Notes under the pieces: model-generated
The model's input: the letters and a program-made list of their open reading frames with translations, nothing else
Databases searched by the model: none
What the model was told of the DNA's origin: nothing
Assembly: GCF_021545335.1 (NCBI RefSeq)
Contig: NZ_CP089312.1
Location: forward strand, 2,976,001-3,040,000
Reading direction: 5' to 3'
Length of the DNA: 64,000 nucleotides
DNA from: Streptomyces sp. GQFP
GTDB taxonomy: Bacteria; Actinomycetota; Actinomycetes; Streptomycetales; Streptomycetaceae
Shown here: piece after piece, positions 25,464-34,685 of the stretch
Layout of the letters: every line of letters begins with the position of its first letter
How positions within the stretch are numbered: position 1 is the first letter of the stretch
Made by a program: the position numbers and the translations under genes

Positions 25464-26966
25464 TTACTCCCCCGCGATGAACTCCGCCGCCGCCTGGCCG
25501 CAGACTCTGGCCGCTCCGTGGGTCGCCAGGTGTAGGGCGCCTCGGCGGGAGGCCTGGGGGACGCCCATCTCCACGACGATCGTGTCGGGGCGGGCGGACA
25601 GGAGGGTGTCCAGGGCGGCGGACATCCAGGGGTGGCGGTGTTCGTCGCGGACCACGGCGACGATGCGGTTCGGGCCCGCCTCGGTCAGGGCCGCGTGGCC
25701 CGCGTTCTCGCCGGTGAAGGTGCCGGTGCGGGTGCCGGGGAGGAGGCGTACGAGCTCCGCTGCCACGCCCCATGGGGTCTCGTTGCCGACGGCGAAGTTC
25801 GCCACGGGGGTAAAGGCGGCCACGTACGGGGGTTCCCGGAGGGGTTCATAGGGCTCGGGGTGCGTTGCCTTCACGGCGCGGCGGGCCGCTGTGAGGCCTA
25901 CGTCCGTGGGGGCCGTGTCGGAGGACTGCGGTGCCGAGGCCGTCCAGCGGGACAGGGTGCGGACTCGTTCCGCCGCGTCCGCCAGGCGTTCCTCCGGGAG
26001 TTCGCCGGTGCGGACGGCGTTGACCAGGGCGTCGCGCAGGCTGCGTACCGTCTCGTCGTCCGCGAGGCCGCCGCCCACGCAGATGGCGTCGGCGCCGGCG
26101 GCGATGGCGAGGACGCTGCCGCGTTCGATGCCGTAGGTGCCGGCGATGGCCTGCATCTCCATGCCGTCGGTGACGATCAGGCCGGTGTAGCCGAGTTCGC
26201 CGCGGAGGAGGTCGGTGAGGACGGGGTGGGAGAGGGTGGCCGGGCGGTCGGGGTCGAGGGAGGGGATCAGGATGTGGGCGCTCATGATCGCCCTGGTGCC
26301 GGCCTCGATCGCGGCGCGGAAGGGGGCGAGTTCGCGGTCGAGCACGACCGAGCGGCTCGCGTCGATGCGTGGGAGGGCGTGGTGGGAGTCGACCGAGGTG
26401 TCGCCGTGGCCCGGGAAGTGCTTTGTGCAGGCGGCGACGCCCGCCGTCTGGAGACCGGTGACGTAGGCGGCCGTGTGCCGGGCGACCAGCTCCGGGTCGG
26501 CGCCGAAGGAGCGGACGCCGATGACGGGGTTGGCGGGGTTGGAATTGACGTCGGCGGAGGGGGCCCAGTTGAGATTTACCCCGCAGACGCGGAGGCGGTG
26601 GCCGAGTTCGTACGCCACCTCGCGCGTCAGCTGGACGTCGTCGATCGCGCCGAGGGCGTGGTTGCCGGGGAAGGAGGAGCCGGTGCGGACCTCCAGGCGG
26701 GTGACATCGCCGCCCTCCTCGTCGATCGCGACCAGGACGTCGTCGCGTTCGGCGCGCAGCTGGGCGGTGAGGGCAGCCAGTTGTGCGGGGGATGCGATGT
26801 TGCGGCCGAACAGGCCCACGGAGGCGAGGCCTTCGCCGAGGCGGCGCAGCAGCCAGTCGGGGGCCGTGGTGCCGGGGAAGCCGGGCTGGAGGACGGTGAG
26901 CGCGTCGCGGGTCAGGCCGTCCTTTTCGGGATCAAACGCAGCGGGGCGGCGGGCGAGTGTCGTCAT
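25464..26966 (-). CDS. dasD: GH3-family beta-N-acetylhexosaminidase of the das locus
   Basis: A 500-residue cytoplasmic glycoside hydrolase. The GH3 core has ASVGLFGRNIAS, VAIDEEGGDVTRL and the NagZ-like motif CTKHFPGHGDTSVDSHHALP near residues 180-200; the nucleophile Asp is in LIVTDGMEMQAIAG near residue 265. A 130-residue C-terminal domain follows. There is no signal peptide, so it should cleave imported chitobiose to GlcNAc. It starts 9 bp after dasC. The dasD name follows the S. griseus das cluster and is less certain than the function. Confidence 0.85.
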   Translation of the reverse strand: MTTLARRPAAFDPEKDGLTRDALTVLQPGFPGTTAPDWLLRRLGEGLASVGLFGRNIASPAQLAALTAQLRAERDDVLVAIDEEGGDVTRLEVRTGSSFPGNHALGAIDDVQLTREVAYELGHRLRVCGVNLNWAPSADVNSNPANPVIGVRSFGADPELVARHTAAYVTGLQTAGVAACTKHFPGHGDTSVDSHHALPRIDASRSVVLDRELAPFRAAIEAGTRAIMSAHILIPSLDPDRPATLSHPVLTDLLRGELGYTGLIVTDGMEMQAIAGTYGIERGSVLAIAAGADAICVGGGLADDETVRSLRDALVNAVRTGELPEERLADAAERVRTLSRWTASAPQSSDTAPTDVGLTAARRAVKATHPEPYEPLREPPYVAAFTPVANFAVGNETPWGVAAELVRLLPGTRTGTFTGENAGHAALTEAGPNRIVAVVRDEHRHPWMSAALDTLLSARPDTIVVEMGVPQASRRGALHLATHGAARVCGQAAAEFIAGE

Positions 26967-26975
26967 CGGGTGGGG

Positions 26976-27854
26976 TTATCCCTTCACGGCGCCCGCGGTC
27001 AGGCCCGCGGCCATCTTGCGCTGGACGAGGAGGAAGAGGACGACGATCGGCACGGCCATCATCGTGGAGCCGGCCATCATCGGGGCGTATTCGGTGCCGT
27101 GCTTGGTGGTGAAGTTGCCGAGCCAGACGGTGGCGGTCTGGTTCTTCTGGCTCATCAGCATCAGGGCGTAGAGGTACTCGTTCCAGGCCTGGATGAAGCC
27201 GTAGACCGAGGTGGCGACCAGGCCGGGGGCCAGGAGGGGGAAGACCACGCGGATGAAGGCGGTGGTGCGGGAGCAGCCGTCGACCATCGCCGCCTCCTCC
27301 AGCTCCCTGGGGATGTTGACGATGAAGCCGCGCAGGGTCCACACCGTGAACGGAAGGATGAAGGTGAGATAGGTGATGATCAGGCCGGTCAGCCGGTCGT
27401 ACTGGCCGAGGTCGTTGAGAAGCAGGAACACGGGGATGATCATCGCGACCAGGGGGACCATCTGCACGGCCAAAATGCCGACGATGACGATCTTCCGGCC
27501 GCGGAAGGCGAAGCGTGAGATGGCGAGGGCGGCCAGCATGCCGACGAAGATGCCGATCACGACGACCGTCAGGGACACGATGAGGCTGCGGCCGACCGGG
27601 CCCCAGAAGTCGGCGATGTTCAGCGCGCGGCGGAAGTTGTCGAGGGTGAATCCCGTCGGCAGCAGGCTCGGGTCGGGGTCGATCGCGTCCTTCGCCGGTT
27701 TGAACGCCGTGTTCAGCATCCAGTAGACCGGGAAGCCGGCTGTCAGGAAGACGAACAGGCCCAGCAGGTTCCAGCCTGCCTTCGACTTCCGGGGCCTCGG
27801 GGCCTTTTCGGCCTTCCGGGGCACGGAGGGGGCTGTCGCGCTCAGGCCGCTCAT
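26976..27854 (-). CDS. dasC: Chitobiose ABC transporter permease DasC
   Basis: A 292-residue MalG-type permease with six hydrophobic segments. The EAA loop that contacts the ATPase is PRELEEAAMVDGCSRTTAF with IRVVFPLLAPG near residues 182-211. It works with DasA and DasB and, in Streptomyces, with the shared ATPase MsiK encoded elsewhere; no ATPase gene lies here. Its ATG overlaps the dasB stop (ATGA). Residues 1-28 are basic and Pro-rich, cytoplasmic. Confidence 0.93.
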   Translation of the reverse strand: MSGLSATAPSVPRKAEKAPRPRKSKAGWNLLGLFVFLTAGFPVYWMLNTAFKPAKDAIDPDPSLLPTGFTLDNFRRALNIADFWGPVGRSLIVSLTVVVIGIFVGMLAALAISRFAFRGRKIVIVGILAVQMVPLVAMIIPVFLLLNDLGQYDRLTGLIITYLTFILPFTVWTLRGFIVNIPRELEEAAMVDGCSRTTAFIRVVFPLLAPGLVATSVYGFIQAWNEYLYALMLMSQKNQTATVWLGNFTTKHGTEYAPMMAGSTMMAVPIVVLFLLVQRKMAAGLTAGAVKG

Positions 27855-28834
27855 TCGACCTCTCCGATCTTCAGCATCTGGCGCATGTAGACGGCGACGA
27901 CGCCGAGCAGCAGTACCACGGTGAGCAGGGCGATCGCCGAGCCCTGGGCGTAGTCGTTGATGACGAAGGCGCGGTCGTAGGAGTAGGTGGTCAGGAGCTG
28001 GAACTCGGCCTCGGGGTGGCCGTTGCGCATGACGAACACCTGGGGGAACACGCCCATGTCCCAGATCACGGACAGGGTCGTGAGCATCACGACGATCGGC
28101 TTGAGGATGGGGAGGGTGACATAACGGAAGACGCCCCAGGCGCCCGCGCCGTCGAGCCGGGCCGCCTCCTCCAGTTCCTTCGGGACCTGGGTCAGCCCCG
28201 CGCCGAGCGTGATGACGACGAACGGCACCGCGCCCCAGACCACGAGGAGCATGATCACGGCCAGGCCCTGCGGTCCGCTCGCGAACCAGTTGTGGCCGAC
28301 CATTTCGACGCCCGGCAGCTTGCTCACCAGCGCGTTGATGATCCCGTAGTCGGAGTCGAACAGCCATTTGAAGACGGTGGTCGCCACGATGATGGGCATG
28401 CCCCAACTGGCCACCAGGACAATGTTGATGAGCGTCTTCATCCAGCCGCTCACCCGCTGGAGCAGCAGGGCGATCAGCATGCCGATGACCATCGTGAAGA
28501 CGACACAGCCGACGGCGAAGACGATCGTGCGGACGACGACGTCCCAGAACTCGCTGTCGCCGAGCACCTTGGTGAAGTTGTCGAAGCCCACCGACTCGGC
28601 CGGCTGGAAGCCCCACAGCTGGGACTGCCCGAACTTCTGGAAGGACAGGGTGACCAGACGGACGAGGGGATAGCCGAGGACCAGCGCGAGGATCAGCAGA
28701 CAGGGGGCCAGCAGGGCCCACGGAATCGCGGCGGCGCCCTTCGACGTCCGTCGTCTCCCCGGCTTCCCGGGCTGCTCCGCCAGGGTCGGCGGTGGTGGCT
28801 GCCGCTTGGGCGGCACCTTGGTAGGGGTTGGCAA
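27851..28834 (-). CDS. dasB: Chitobiose ABC transporter permease DasB
   Basis: A 327-residue MalF-type permease with six hydrophobic segments after a Pro-rich cytoplasmic arm (LPTPTKVPPKRQPPPP). The EAA loop is PKELEEAARLDGAGAWGVF with RYVTLPILKP. No ATG or GTG exists at the N-terminus; the best start is TTG at 28834, preceded by GGAGAG at 3 bases. A TTG start would lower translation. It follows dasA after about 500 bp and is coupled to dasC. Confidence 0.88.
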   Translation of the reverse strand: MPTPTKVPPKRQPPPPTLAEQPGKPGRRRTSKGAAAIPWALLAPCLLILALVLGYPLVRLVTLSFQKFGQSQLWGFQPAESVGFDNFTKVLGDSEFWDVVVRTIVFAVGCVVFTMVIGMLIALLLQRVSGWMKTLINIVLVASWGMPIIVATTVFKWLFDSDYGIINALVSKLPGVEMVGHNWFASGPQGLAVIMLLVVWGAVPFVVITLGAGLTQVPKELEEAARLDGAGAWGVFRYVTLPILKPIVVMLTTLSVIWDMGVFPQVFVMRNGHPEAEFQLLTTYSYDRAFVINDYAQGSAIALLTVVLLLGVVAVYMRQMLKIGEVE

Positions 28835-29332
28835 TTGCTCTCCAAGGAGTGCACACAAGGTCGGTTTAGCTCGATCGTGTGATGGTCGGCTTCTGGGCTT
28901 GCGGTGTCCTGGGCCATCCGGGTTAACGTGATCGTGCGATCTGGGACGCGAGGTCCGGTGTCCGCGTGCGGGGCCCCTGCTCTACCGGAGTGATGGTTCA
29001 GGGCCTCCCCGTCGCCTCTGGCCGTACCCACATGGCCAGGTCGTGAGGGAACTGGCCTCCCGGGGGCCTGGACCACGCACGGGATGCGTGTCGCCACCCG
29101 GGGTTGAGAACGCCGGGGACCAGTTCGCCCAAGACCGTTCGGGGCGCGCGGCTGGAGGGGTTCAAGCCCACTCAGTCTTCAGGAACGGTGGTCGTATCAG
29201 CGGCACTCATCCGCGTGCTCCTCAGCGGTCCCTCAGGTCGTACGGTCGTCCAGGTCGTACGTCAGGAGTGGATGTCCGGGTCGTACGGTGGCGGGCAGGG
29301 CCCTCCCTCTGGCAGGGCCCCGCCTCGAGCCG
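28835..29332 (-). other. dasA-dasB intergenic region
   Basis: 498 bp without a credible gene. It contains the dasA terminator-like hairpin (29294-29324) and three copies of GGTCGTACG between 29236 and 29288. A separate dasB promoter may lie here; none is clearly recognisable. Confidence 0.5.
29294..29324 (-). terminator. Hairpin downstream of dasA
   Basis: GGCAGGGCCCTCCC and GGCAGGGCCCCGCC can pair at 12 of 14 positions with a TCT loop, 8 bp past the dasA stop. It probably stops or stabilises most dasA transcripts before dasBC. Confidence 0.6.
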
Positions 29333-30616
29333 CTACTTGACGTTGATGACCTTGTCGATCGCCGCGTCCGCTTCCTTCGCGGCCTCCTCGACCGTCTTCT
29401 TTCCGGTGCCGATGCTCTGCAGCATCGTCTGGAGGATCTGGGCCTTCTCGACCTGGCCCCAGCCCGGTGCCATCGGCACGAACCAGTTGGACTCGGCCGC
29501 CGTGGCCGGGACCGCCGTCGCCGGGTCGTTCTTCAGGGTGGCGAGGTCGGTCTTGTTGTTGGGCAGGTTGCCCTTGGCCATCAGGCCCTTCTGGCCGCTG
29601 GCGCCGGTGTAGGCGTCGATCCACTCGGCGGCGACCGTCTGCGCGTCCGACTTCACCGGGATGGCGAGGTCCGAACCGCCCAGGAACACCGGCATGTTCT
29701 GGCCGGACGGGCCGGGCATGACGAAGTTCTCCAGGTTGCCCTTGAGCTTGCCGGTCTTGTCGTTCTCCGGCGCCTCGGCGGTCGCGCCCTCCCAGGCGGC
29801 GGCGAAGATCATGCTGGTCTTGCCCTGGCCGTAGACGATGTAGCGGTCGGACTCGTCCTTGGTCTTGTCACCGTGCATGTACTTGTCGATGACGCTCTTG
29901 AACTCCGTGAGGCCCTTGACGGAGTCCGGCGAGGAGAGGGTCGCCTTCCACTGGCCGCCCGACTCCTCGGCGATCGCGCCGCCGGCGTCGTAGACGAAGG
30001 ACATGGCGGCGTACCAGTCGCGGGTGGGCTGGTACCAGGCGTTGTACTTGTCGCCCTCCTTCTTCTGGATCTTGTCCAGGGCGGAGGTGAGTTCGGCGTA
30101 CGTCGTCGGCACCGACTTGACGCCGACCGAAGCGGCCACGTCCTTGCGCCAGTTGGCGACGCGGCCACCGGCGTAGTAGGGGACGCCGTACGTCTTGCCC
30201 TCGTAGGTGACGGAGGCCTTGAGGCCGTCGAGCCAGGCGGCCGAGTTCTCGAACTTCGCCGGGTCGACAGGGGCGAAGGCACCCTTGACCATGTAGCTGA
30301 GCATCTCGGTGTTGCCCATCTCGACCACGTCGGGCGCCTTGTCGGTGGCGAGGACGGCGTCGAGCTTGGCGTTCTTGTCGGGCCAGCCGTAGTACTCGTG
30401 GTTGATCTTGATGCCGGGGTGCTTCTTCACCAGCGCGGCGTCGGCGGCCTTCACCAGCTCGGGCCAGTTGTTCTGCGCGTCCACGGTCAGCCAGACGGTC
30501 AGTTCCTTGGCGTCCGCGCCGGTGTTGTCCGAGCTTCCGCTGTCACTGTCCCCGCATGCCGCGATGGAGACCATCATGCCCGCGATACCGATCGCGGATA
30601 TCAGCTTGCGCTTCAC
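29333..30616 (-). CDS. dasA: Chitobiose-binding lipoprotein DasA
   Basis: A 427-residue extracellular solute-binding protein (family 1). The signal peptide VKRKLISAIGIAGMMVSIAAC ends in a lipobox with Cys21, so the protein is anchored to the outer membrane face. The mature part shows LTVWLTVDAQNNWPEL, VVEMGNTEMLSYM and YGVPYYAGGRVANWR, typical of sugar binders. GTG at 30616 follows GAGGAGGG. It captures N,N'-diacetylchitobiose for DasBC. A DasR-type site lies 25 bp upstream. Confidence 0.95.
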   Translation of the reverse strand: MKRKLISAIGIAGMMVSIAACGDSDSGSSDNTGADAKELTVWLTVDAQNNWPELVKAADAALVKKHPGIKINHEYYGWPDKNAKLDAVLATDKAPDVVEMGNTEMLSYMVKGAFAPVDPAKFENSAAWLDGLKASVTYEGKTYGVPYYAGGRVANWRKDVAASVGVKSVPTTYAELTSALDKIQKKEGDKYNAWYQPTRDWYAAMSFVYDAGGAIAEESGGQWKATLSSPDSVKGLTEFKSVIDKYMHGDKTKDESDRYIVYGQGKTSMIFAAAWEGATAEAPENDKTGKLKGNLENFVMPGPSGQNMPVFLGGSDLAIPVKSDAQTVAAEWIDAYTGASGQKGLMAKGNLPNNKTDLATLKNDPATAVPATAAESNWFVPMAPGWGQVEKAQILQTMLQSIGTGKKTVEEAAKEADAAIDKVINVK

Positions 30617-30641
30617 GCCACCCTCCTCAGGGACCTGGACC

Positions 30642-30657
30642 AATGGTGTAGACCAGT
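30642..30657. promoter_or_regulatory. DasR-responsive element at dasA
   Basis: AATGGTGTAGACCAGT; core TGGTGTAGACCA matches the DasR consensus at 11 of 12. Lies 25 bp before the dasA GTG, so binding would block transcription within the leader. Confidence 0.8.
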
Positions 30658-30847
30658 AGGCGGAGCTTGGCTCAGACCAAACTGCGTGTCAAGAGTCCGT
30701 GAACATCTCTGACCAGCCGTTATGCGACCTACATATGCAGGGACCTTTAAGTAAGAAGGTGGCGGAAATACCCTGCACACGCGTCCGGTTCGAGGTAGAC
30801 CACTCCGAGGGAGCAGCGGGGCGCGAGGTGCGTGCGGGTTTCCGTAC

Positions 30848-30863
30848 GGTGGACTAGACCAGC
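30848..30863. promoter_or_regulatory. DasR-responsive element, dasR-proximal
   Basis: Core TGGACTAGACCA, 11 of 12 matches to the consensus, about 155 bp upstream of dasR and 230 bp upstream of dasA. Suggests autoregulation or cooperative control of both genes. Confidence 0.65.
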
Positions 30864-30989
30864 GAGGGGCGTGAAGGTATACAGAGGGGATCACGGAGCG
30901 CGCGAGGGCTTGTAGAGACCATTCACAGGTCAATCGCCGCGTGGGCCGTGTCACGATGTGGACGTGGACCGGCGGGACGCCGGCCGTAG

Positions 30990-31781
<792 letters not shown>

Positions 31782-31813
31782 GGGCTTCAGGTGCTTGGGC
31801 GGGTGCGGGTGCG

Positions 31814-31847
31814 TCGTGGCTGGTCGCGCAGTTCCCCGCGCCCCTAA
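31814..31847 (-). repeat. Interspersed intergenic repeat, copy 3
   Basis: TCGTGGCTGGTCGCGCAG, then TTCCCCGCGCCCCTAA, immediately downstream of dasR. Confidence 0.85.
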
Positions 31848-31948
31848 GGACGAACCCCGCACCGCCTACTAGTACGTACGCGGTGTAGCGCTGGTCCTCT
31901 TGTCGCACTACCGTCCTTGCGTCATCGCATGGACGGGAGGACGGCCCG

Positions 31949-34114
31949 GTGCGCACTGCGAACACCCGAACCATCGTCATCTGGACCCTCGTCGCGCTGG
32001 TGGGCGCGGCCGGGTGGTCCGTGCTCGCGCTGGCGCGTGGGGAGGACGTCTCGGCCGCGTGGATGGTCGCGGCGGCCCTCGGCTCGTACGCCATCGCCTA
32101 TCGCTTCTACTCGAAGTTCATCGCGTACAAGGTGCTCAAGGTCGACAGGACCCGGGCCACCCCCGCCGAACGCCTCAACAACGGCATCGACTTCCATCCG
32201 ACCGACCGGCGCGTGCTGCTCGGTCACCACTTCGCCGCCATCGCGGGCGCCGGTCCGCTGGTCGGGCCCGTACTGGCCGCGCAGATGGGGTACTTGCCCG
32301 GCACGATCTGGATCATCGTGGGCGTCATCTTCGCGGGCGCCGTCCAGGACATGGTCGTGCTGTTCTTCTCCACCCGCCGCGACGGACGCTCGCTCGGGCA
32401 GATGGCCCGGGAGGAGATCGGGCCGTTCGGCGGGGCGGCGGCGCTGATCGCGGCGTTCGCCATCATGATCATCCTGCTCGGCGTGCTGGCCCTGGTCGTC
32501 GTGAACGCGCTGGCCGCCTCGCCGTGGGGCACCTTCTCCATCGGCATGACCATCCCGATCGCCCTGCTGATGGGCTTCTACCTGCGGGTTCTACGGCCGG
32601 GGCGGGTCACCGAGGTCTCGCTGATCGGCGTGGCGCTGCTGTTGCTCGCGCTGGTCGCCGGACGCTGGGTCGCCGAGTCGTCGTGGGCCGACACCTTCAC
32701 CCTCGCGCCCTCGACGCTGGTCGTGTGGCTGGTGGCGTACGGGTTCATCGCGTCGATCCTGCCGGTGTGGATGCTGCTGGCCCCACGCGACTACCTCTCC
32801 ACGTTCATGAAGATCGGCACGATCGGGCTGCTGGCCCTGGGCGTTCTCGTCACGCTGCCCACGCTGAAGATGGACGCGGTGACCGACTTCGCCTCGCGCG
32901 GCGACGGGCCCGTCTTCGCGGGTTCGCTCTTCCCGTTCGTGTTCATCACCATCGCCTGCGGGGCGCTGTCCGGCTTCCACTCCCTCATCTCCTCCGGTAC
33001 GACGCCCAAGATGATCCAGAAGGAGACGCAGGTCCGGATGATCGGGTACGGCTCCATGCTGATGGAGTCGTCCGTCGCCGTGATGGCCCTGATCGCCGCC
33101 TCGGTCATCGACCCGGGGCTGTACTTCGCGATGAACGCGCCCGCCGGGGTCATCGGCACCAGCGTGCAGTCGGCGTCGGAGGCGGTCGCGAACCTCGGGT
33201 ACACGATCTCGCCGGACGCGCTGGCCAAGGCGGCCGAACAGGTCGAGGAGGCAAGCCTGTTGTCGCGTACGGGCGGTGCGCCGACCCTCGCGGTCGGGGT
33301 CTCGGAGATCTTCTCCAAGGTGACCGGGGACGGGCTGCGCGCGTTCTGGTACCACTTCGCGATCATGTTCGAGGCGCTGTTCATCCTGACCGCGCTGGAC
33401 GCGGGCACGCGCGTGGGCCGGTTCATGCTCCAGGACATGCTGGGCAACCTCTACAGGCCCTTCAAGAACGTGAGTTGGAAGCCCGGGCTCGTCATCACCA
33501 GCGCGATCGTGTGCGCGCTGTGGGGTTACTTCCTCTGGGTCGGCGTGCACGAGCCGCTCGGCGGGATCAACCAGCTCTTCCCGATCTTCGGCATCTCCAA
33601 CCAACTGCTCGCAGCGGTCGCACTGGCGGTCTGCACCACGCTGCTGGTGAAGTCCGGACGCCTCAAGTGGGCCTGGATCACCGGGGTTCCGCTCGCCTGG
33701 GACGCGACGGTGACCCTGACGGCCAGCTGGCAGAAGGTGTTCTCCAGCGATCCTCGCGTCGGCTTCTTCAAGCAGCGGTCCGTCTACCAGGACGGCATCG
33801 ACCGGGGCGAGGTCCTGGCGCCGGCCAAGAGCATGGACGACATGCACACCATCGTCACCAACTCGACGGTGGACGGCGTCCTGTCCGCCGTACTCGCGCT
33901 CCTGATCGTCGTCGTGATCGTGGACGCGGCCCGGGTCTGTGTCCGGCATGTGCGCAGGCCGGCGCTGTCCTCGCTGAGCGAGGCGGCGTACGTCGAGTCG
34001 AAGATCGTCGCTCCGGCCGGGCTGTTCCCGACCAAGGAGGAGCGCGAGGAGGAGAGGGAGGGGGAGCGCCGTGCGGTCGTCGGCAGTGCTGCGCCGGGCT
34101 CGTCGGGCGATTAG
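31949..34114 (+). CDS. cstA: Carbon starvation protein CstA
   Basis: A 721-residue polytopic transporter with 16 or more hydrophobic segments. Family motifs: ERLNNGIDFHPTDRRVLLGHHFAAIAGAGPLVGP (in two parts, residues 70-104), ACGALSGFHSLISSGTTPK and QLFPIFGISNQLLAAVAL. CstA/BtsT proteins import pyruvate or peptides during carbon limitation. The GTG start follows GGGAGG. It overlaps a small YbdD-like gene. Position after dasR places it among carbon-scavenging functions. Confidence 0.94.
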   Translation: MRTANTRTIVIWTLVALVGAAGWSVLALARGEDVSAAWMVAAALGSYAIAYRFYSKFIAYKVLKVDRTRATPAERLNNGIDFHPTDRRVLLGHHFAAIAGAGPLVGPVLAAQMGYLPGTIWIIVGVIFAGAVQDMVVLFFSTRRDGRSLGQMAREEIGPFGGAAALIAAFAIMIILLGVLALVVVNALAASPWGTFSIGMTIPIALLMGFYLRVLRPGRVTEVSLIGVALLLLALVAGRWVAESSWADTFTLAPSTLVVWLVAYGFIASILPVWMLLAPRDYLSTFMKIGTIGLLALGVLVTLPTLKMDAVTDFASRGDGPVFAGSLFPFVFITIACGALSGFHSLISSGTTPKMIQKETQVRMIGYGSMLMESSVAVMALIAASVIDPGLYFAMNAPAGVIGTSVQSASEAVANLGYTISPDALAKAAEQVEEASLLSRTGGAPTLAVGVSEIFSKVTGDGLRAFWYHFAIMFEALFILTALDAGTRVGRFMLQDMLGNLYRPFKNVSWKPGLVITSAIVCALWGYFLWVGVHEPLGGINQLFPIFGISNQLLAAVALAVCTTLLVKSGRLKWAWITGVPLAWDATVTLTASWQKVFSSDPRVGFFKQRSVYQDGIDRGEVLAPAKSMDDMHTIVTNSTVDGVLSAVLALLIVVVIVDAARVCVRHVRRPALSSLSEAAYVESKIVAPAGLFPTKEEREEEREGERRAVVGSAAPGSSGD

Positions 34115-34286
34115 GGGAGTGCGCTGGTACGTACGGGAGTTGACCGACGAGTCGGCGTACGAGCGGTATGTCGCGCATGTTCGGTCGGGGCACGGGGAGC
34201 AAGCGGTGCCCACCCGGCGGGAGTTCGAGCGGATGCGTACGGAACGACAGGAAAGGGACCCTCGACAGGGGTTCCGCTGCTGCTGA
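34071..34286 (+). CDS. YbdD/YjiX-family small protein (CstA partner)
   Basis: A 71-residue basic protein with VRWYVRELTDESAYERYVAH and PTRREFERMRTERQERDPRQGFRCC, the YbdD/YjiX (DUF466) pattern. In E. coli the equivalent gene follows cstA or btsT. GTG at 34071 lies inside the cstA 3' end (44-bp overlap) behind a GGGAGGGGGAG tract. The ending GFRCC replaces the more usual RCC-type end. Function of the family is unclear. Confidence 0.85.
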   Translation: MRSSAVLRRARRAIRGVRWYVRELTDESAYERYVAHVRSGHGEQAVPTRREFERMRTERQERDPRQGFRCC

Positions 34287-34391
34287 TATCCGCTATACGG
34301 ACGGGGGTTCCATAAAGCGAAAGCGTCCCCTAGATTTCCTGCGCGTTGCACAAGTGATCACAGGGAATCGGTGAGGGGACGGAGCCGCGAC

Positions 34392-34685
34392 ATGTCAGAA
34401 GCGCCTGAAGTGAGACAAGCGGGGGCAGAGCAACCGGCGGTGACACCGGTCCGTGTCGTCATCGGGCTCTGCCTCTTCGCACCCTTCGTCGCGATGCTGT
34501 GGGTGAGTTCGTACGCGAAGATCGAACCGACTCTCATCGGCATACCGTTCTTCTACTGGTACCAGATGCTGTGGGTGGTCATTTCCACCGCGCTGACGAT
34601 GACCGCGTACCAGCTCTGGCAGCGTGACCAGCGTGCCCGTGCCGCCGTGTCCTCGGGCTCCGCGAAGGGCGGTGCGGACGCGTGA
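34392..34685 (+). CDS. DUF3311 small membrane protein
   Basis: A 97-residue protein with two hydrophobic segments (VVIGLCLFAPFVAMLWVSSY and FYWYQMLWVVISTALTMTAY). DUF3311 proteins are encoded directly before SSF symporters and are thought to be accessory subunits. Its stop overlaps the symporter start (GTGA). ATG at 34392 follows GGGGACGGAG. Confidence 0.88.
   Translation: MSEAPEVRQAGAEQPAVTPVRVVIGLCLFAPFVAMLWVSSYAKIEPTLIGIPFFYWYQMLWVVISTALTMTAYQLWQRDQRARAAVSSGSAKGGADA

Noticed and set aside
29104..29340. Small gene in the dasA-dasB gap
   Set aside because: The frame has no plausible ribosome-binding site, overlaps the dasA hairpin and has noise-like composition.
30788..30803. Third DasR site between dasA and dasR
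   Set aside because: Only the GTAGACCACT half matches; about 10 of 16 positions fit and the left half is lost.
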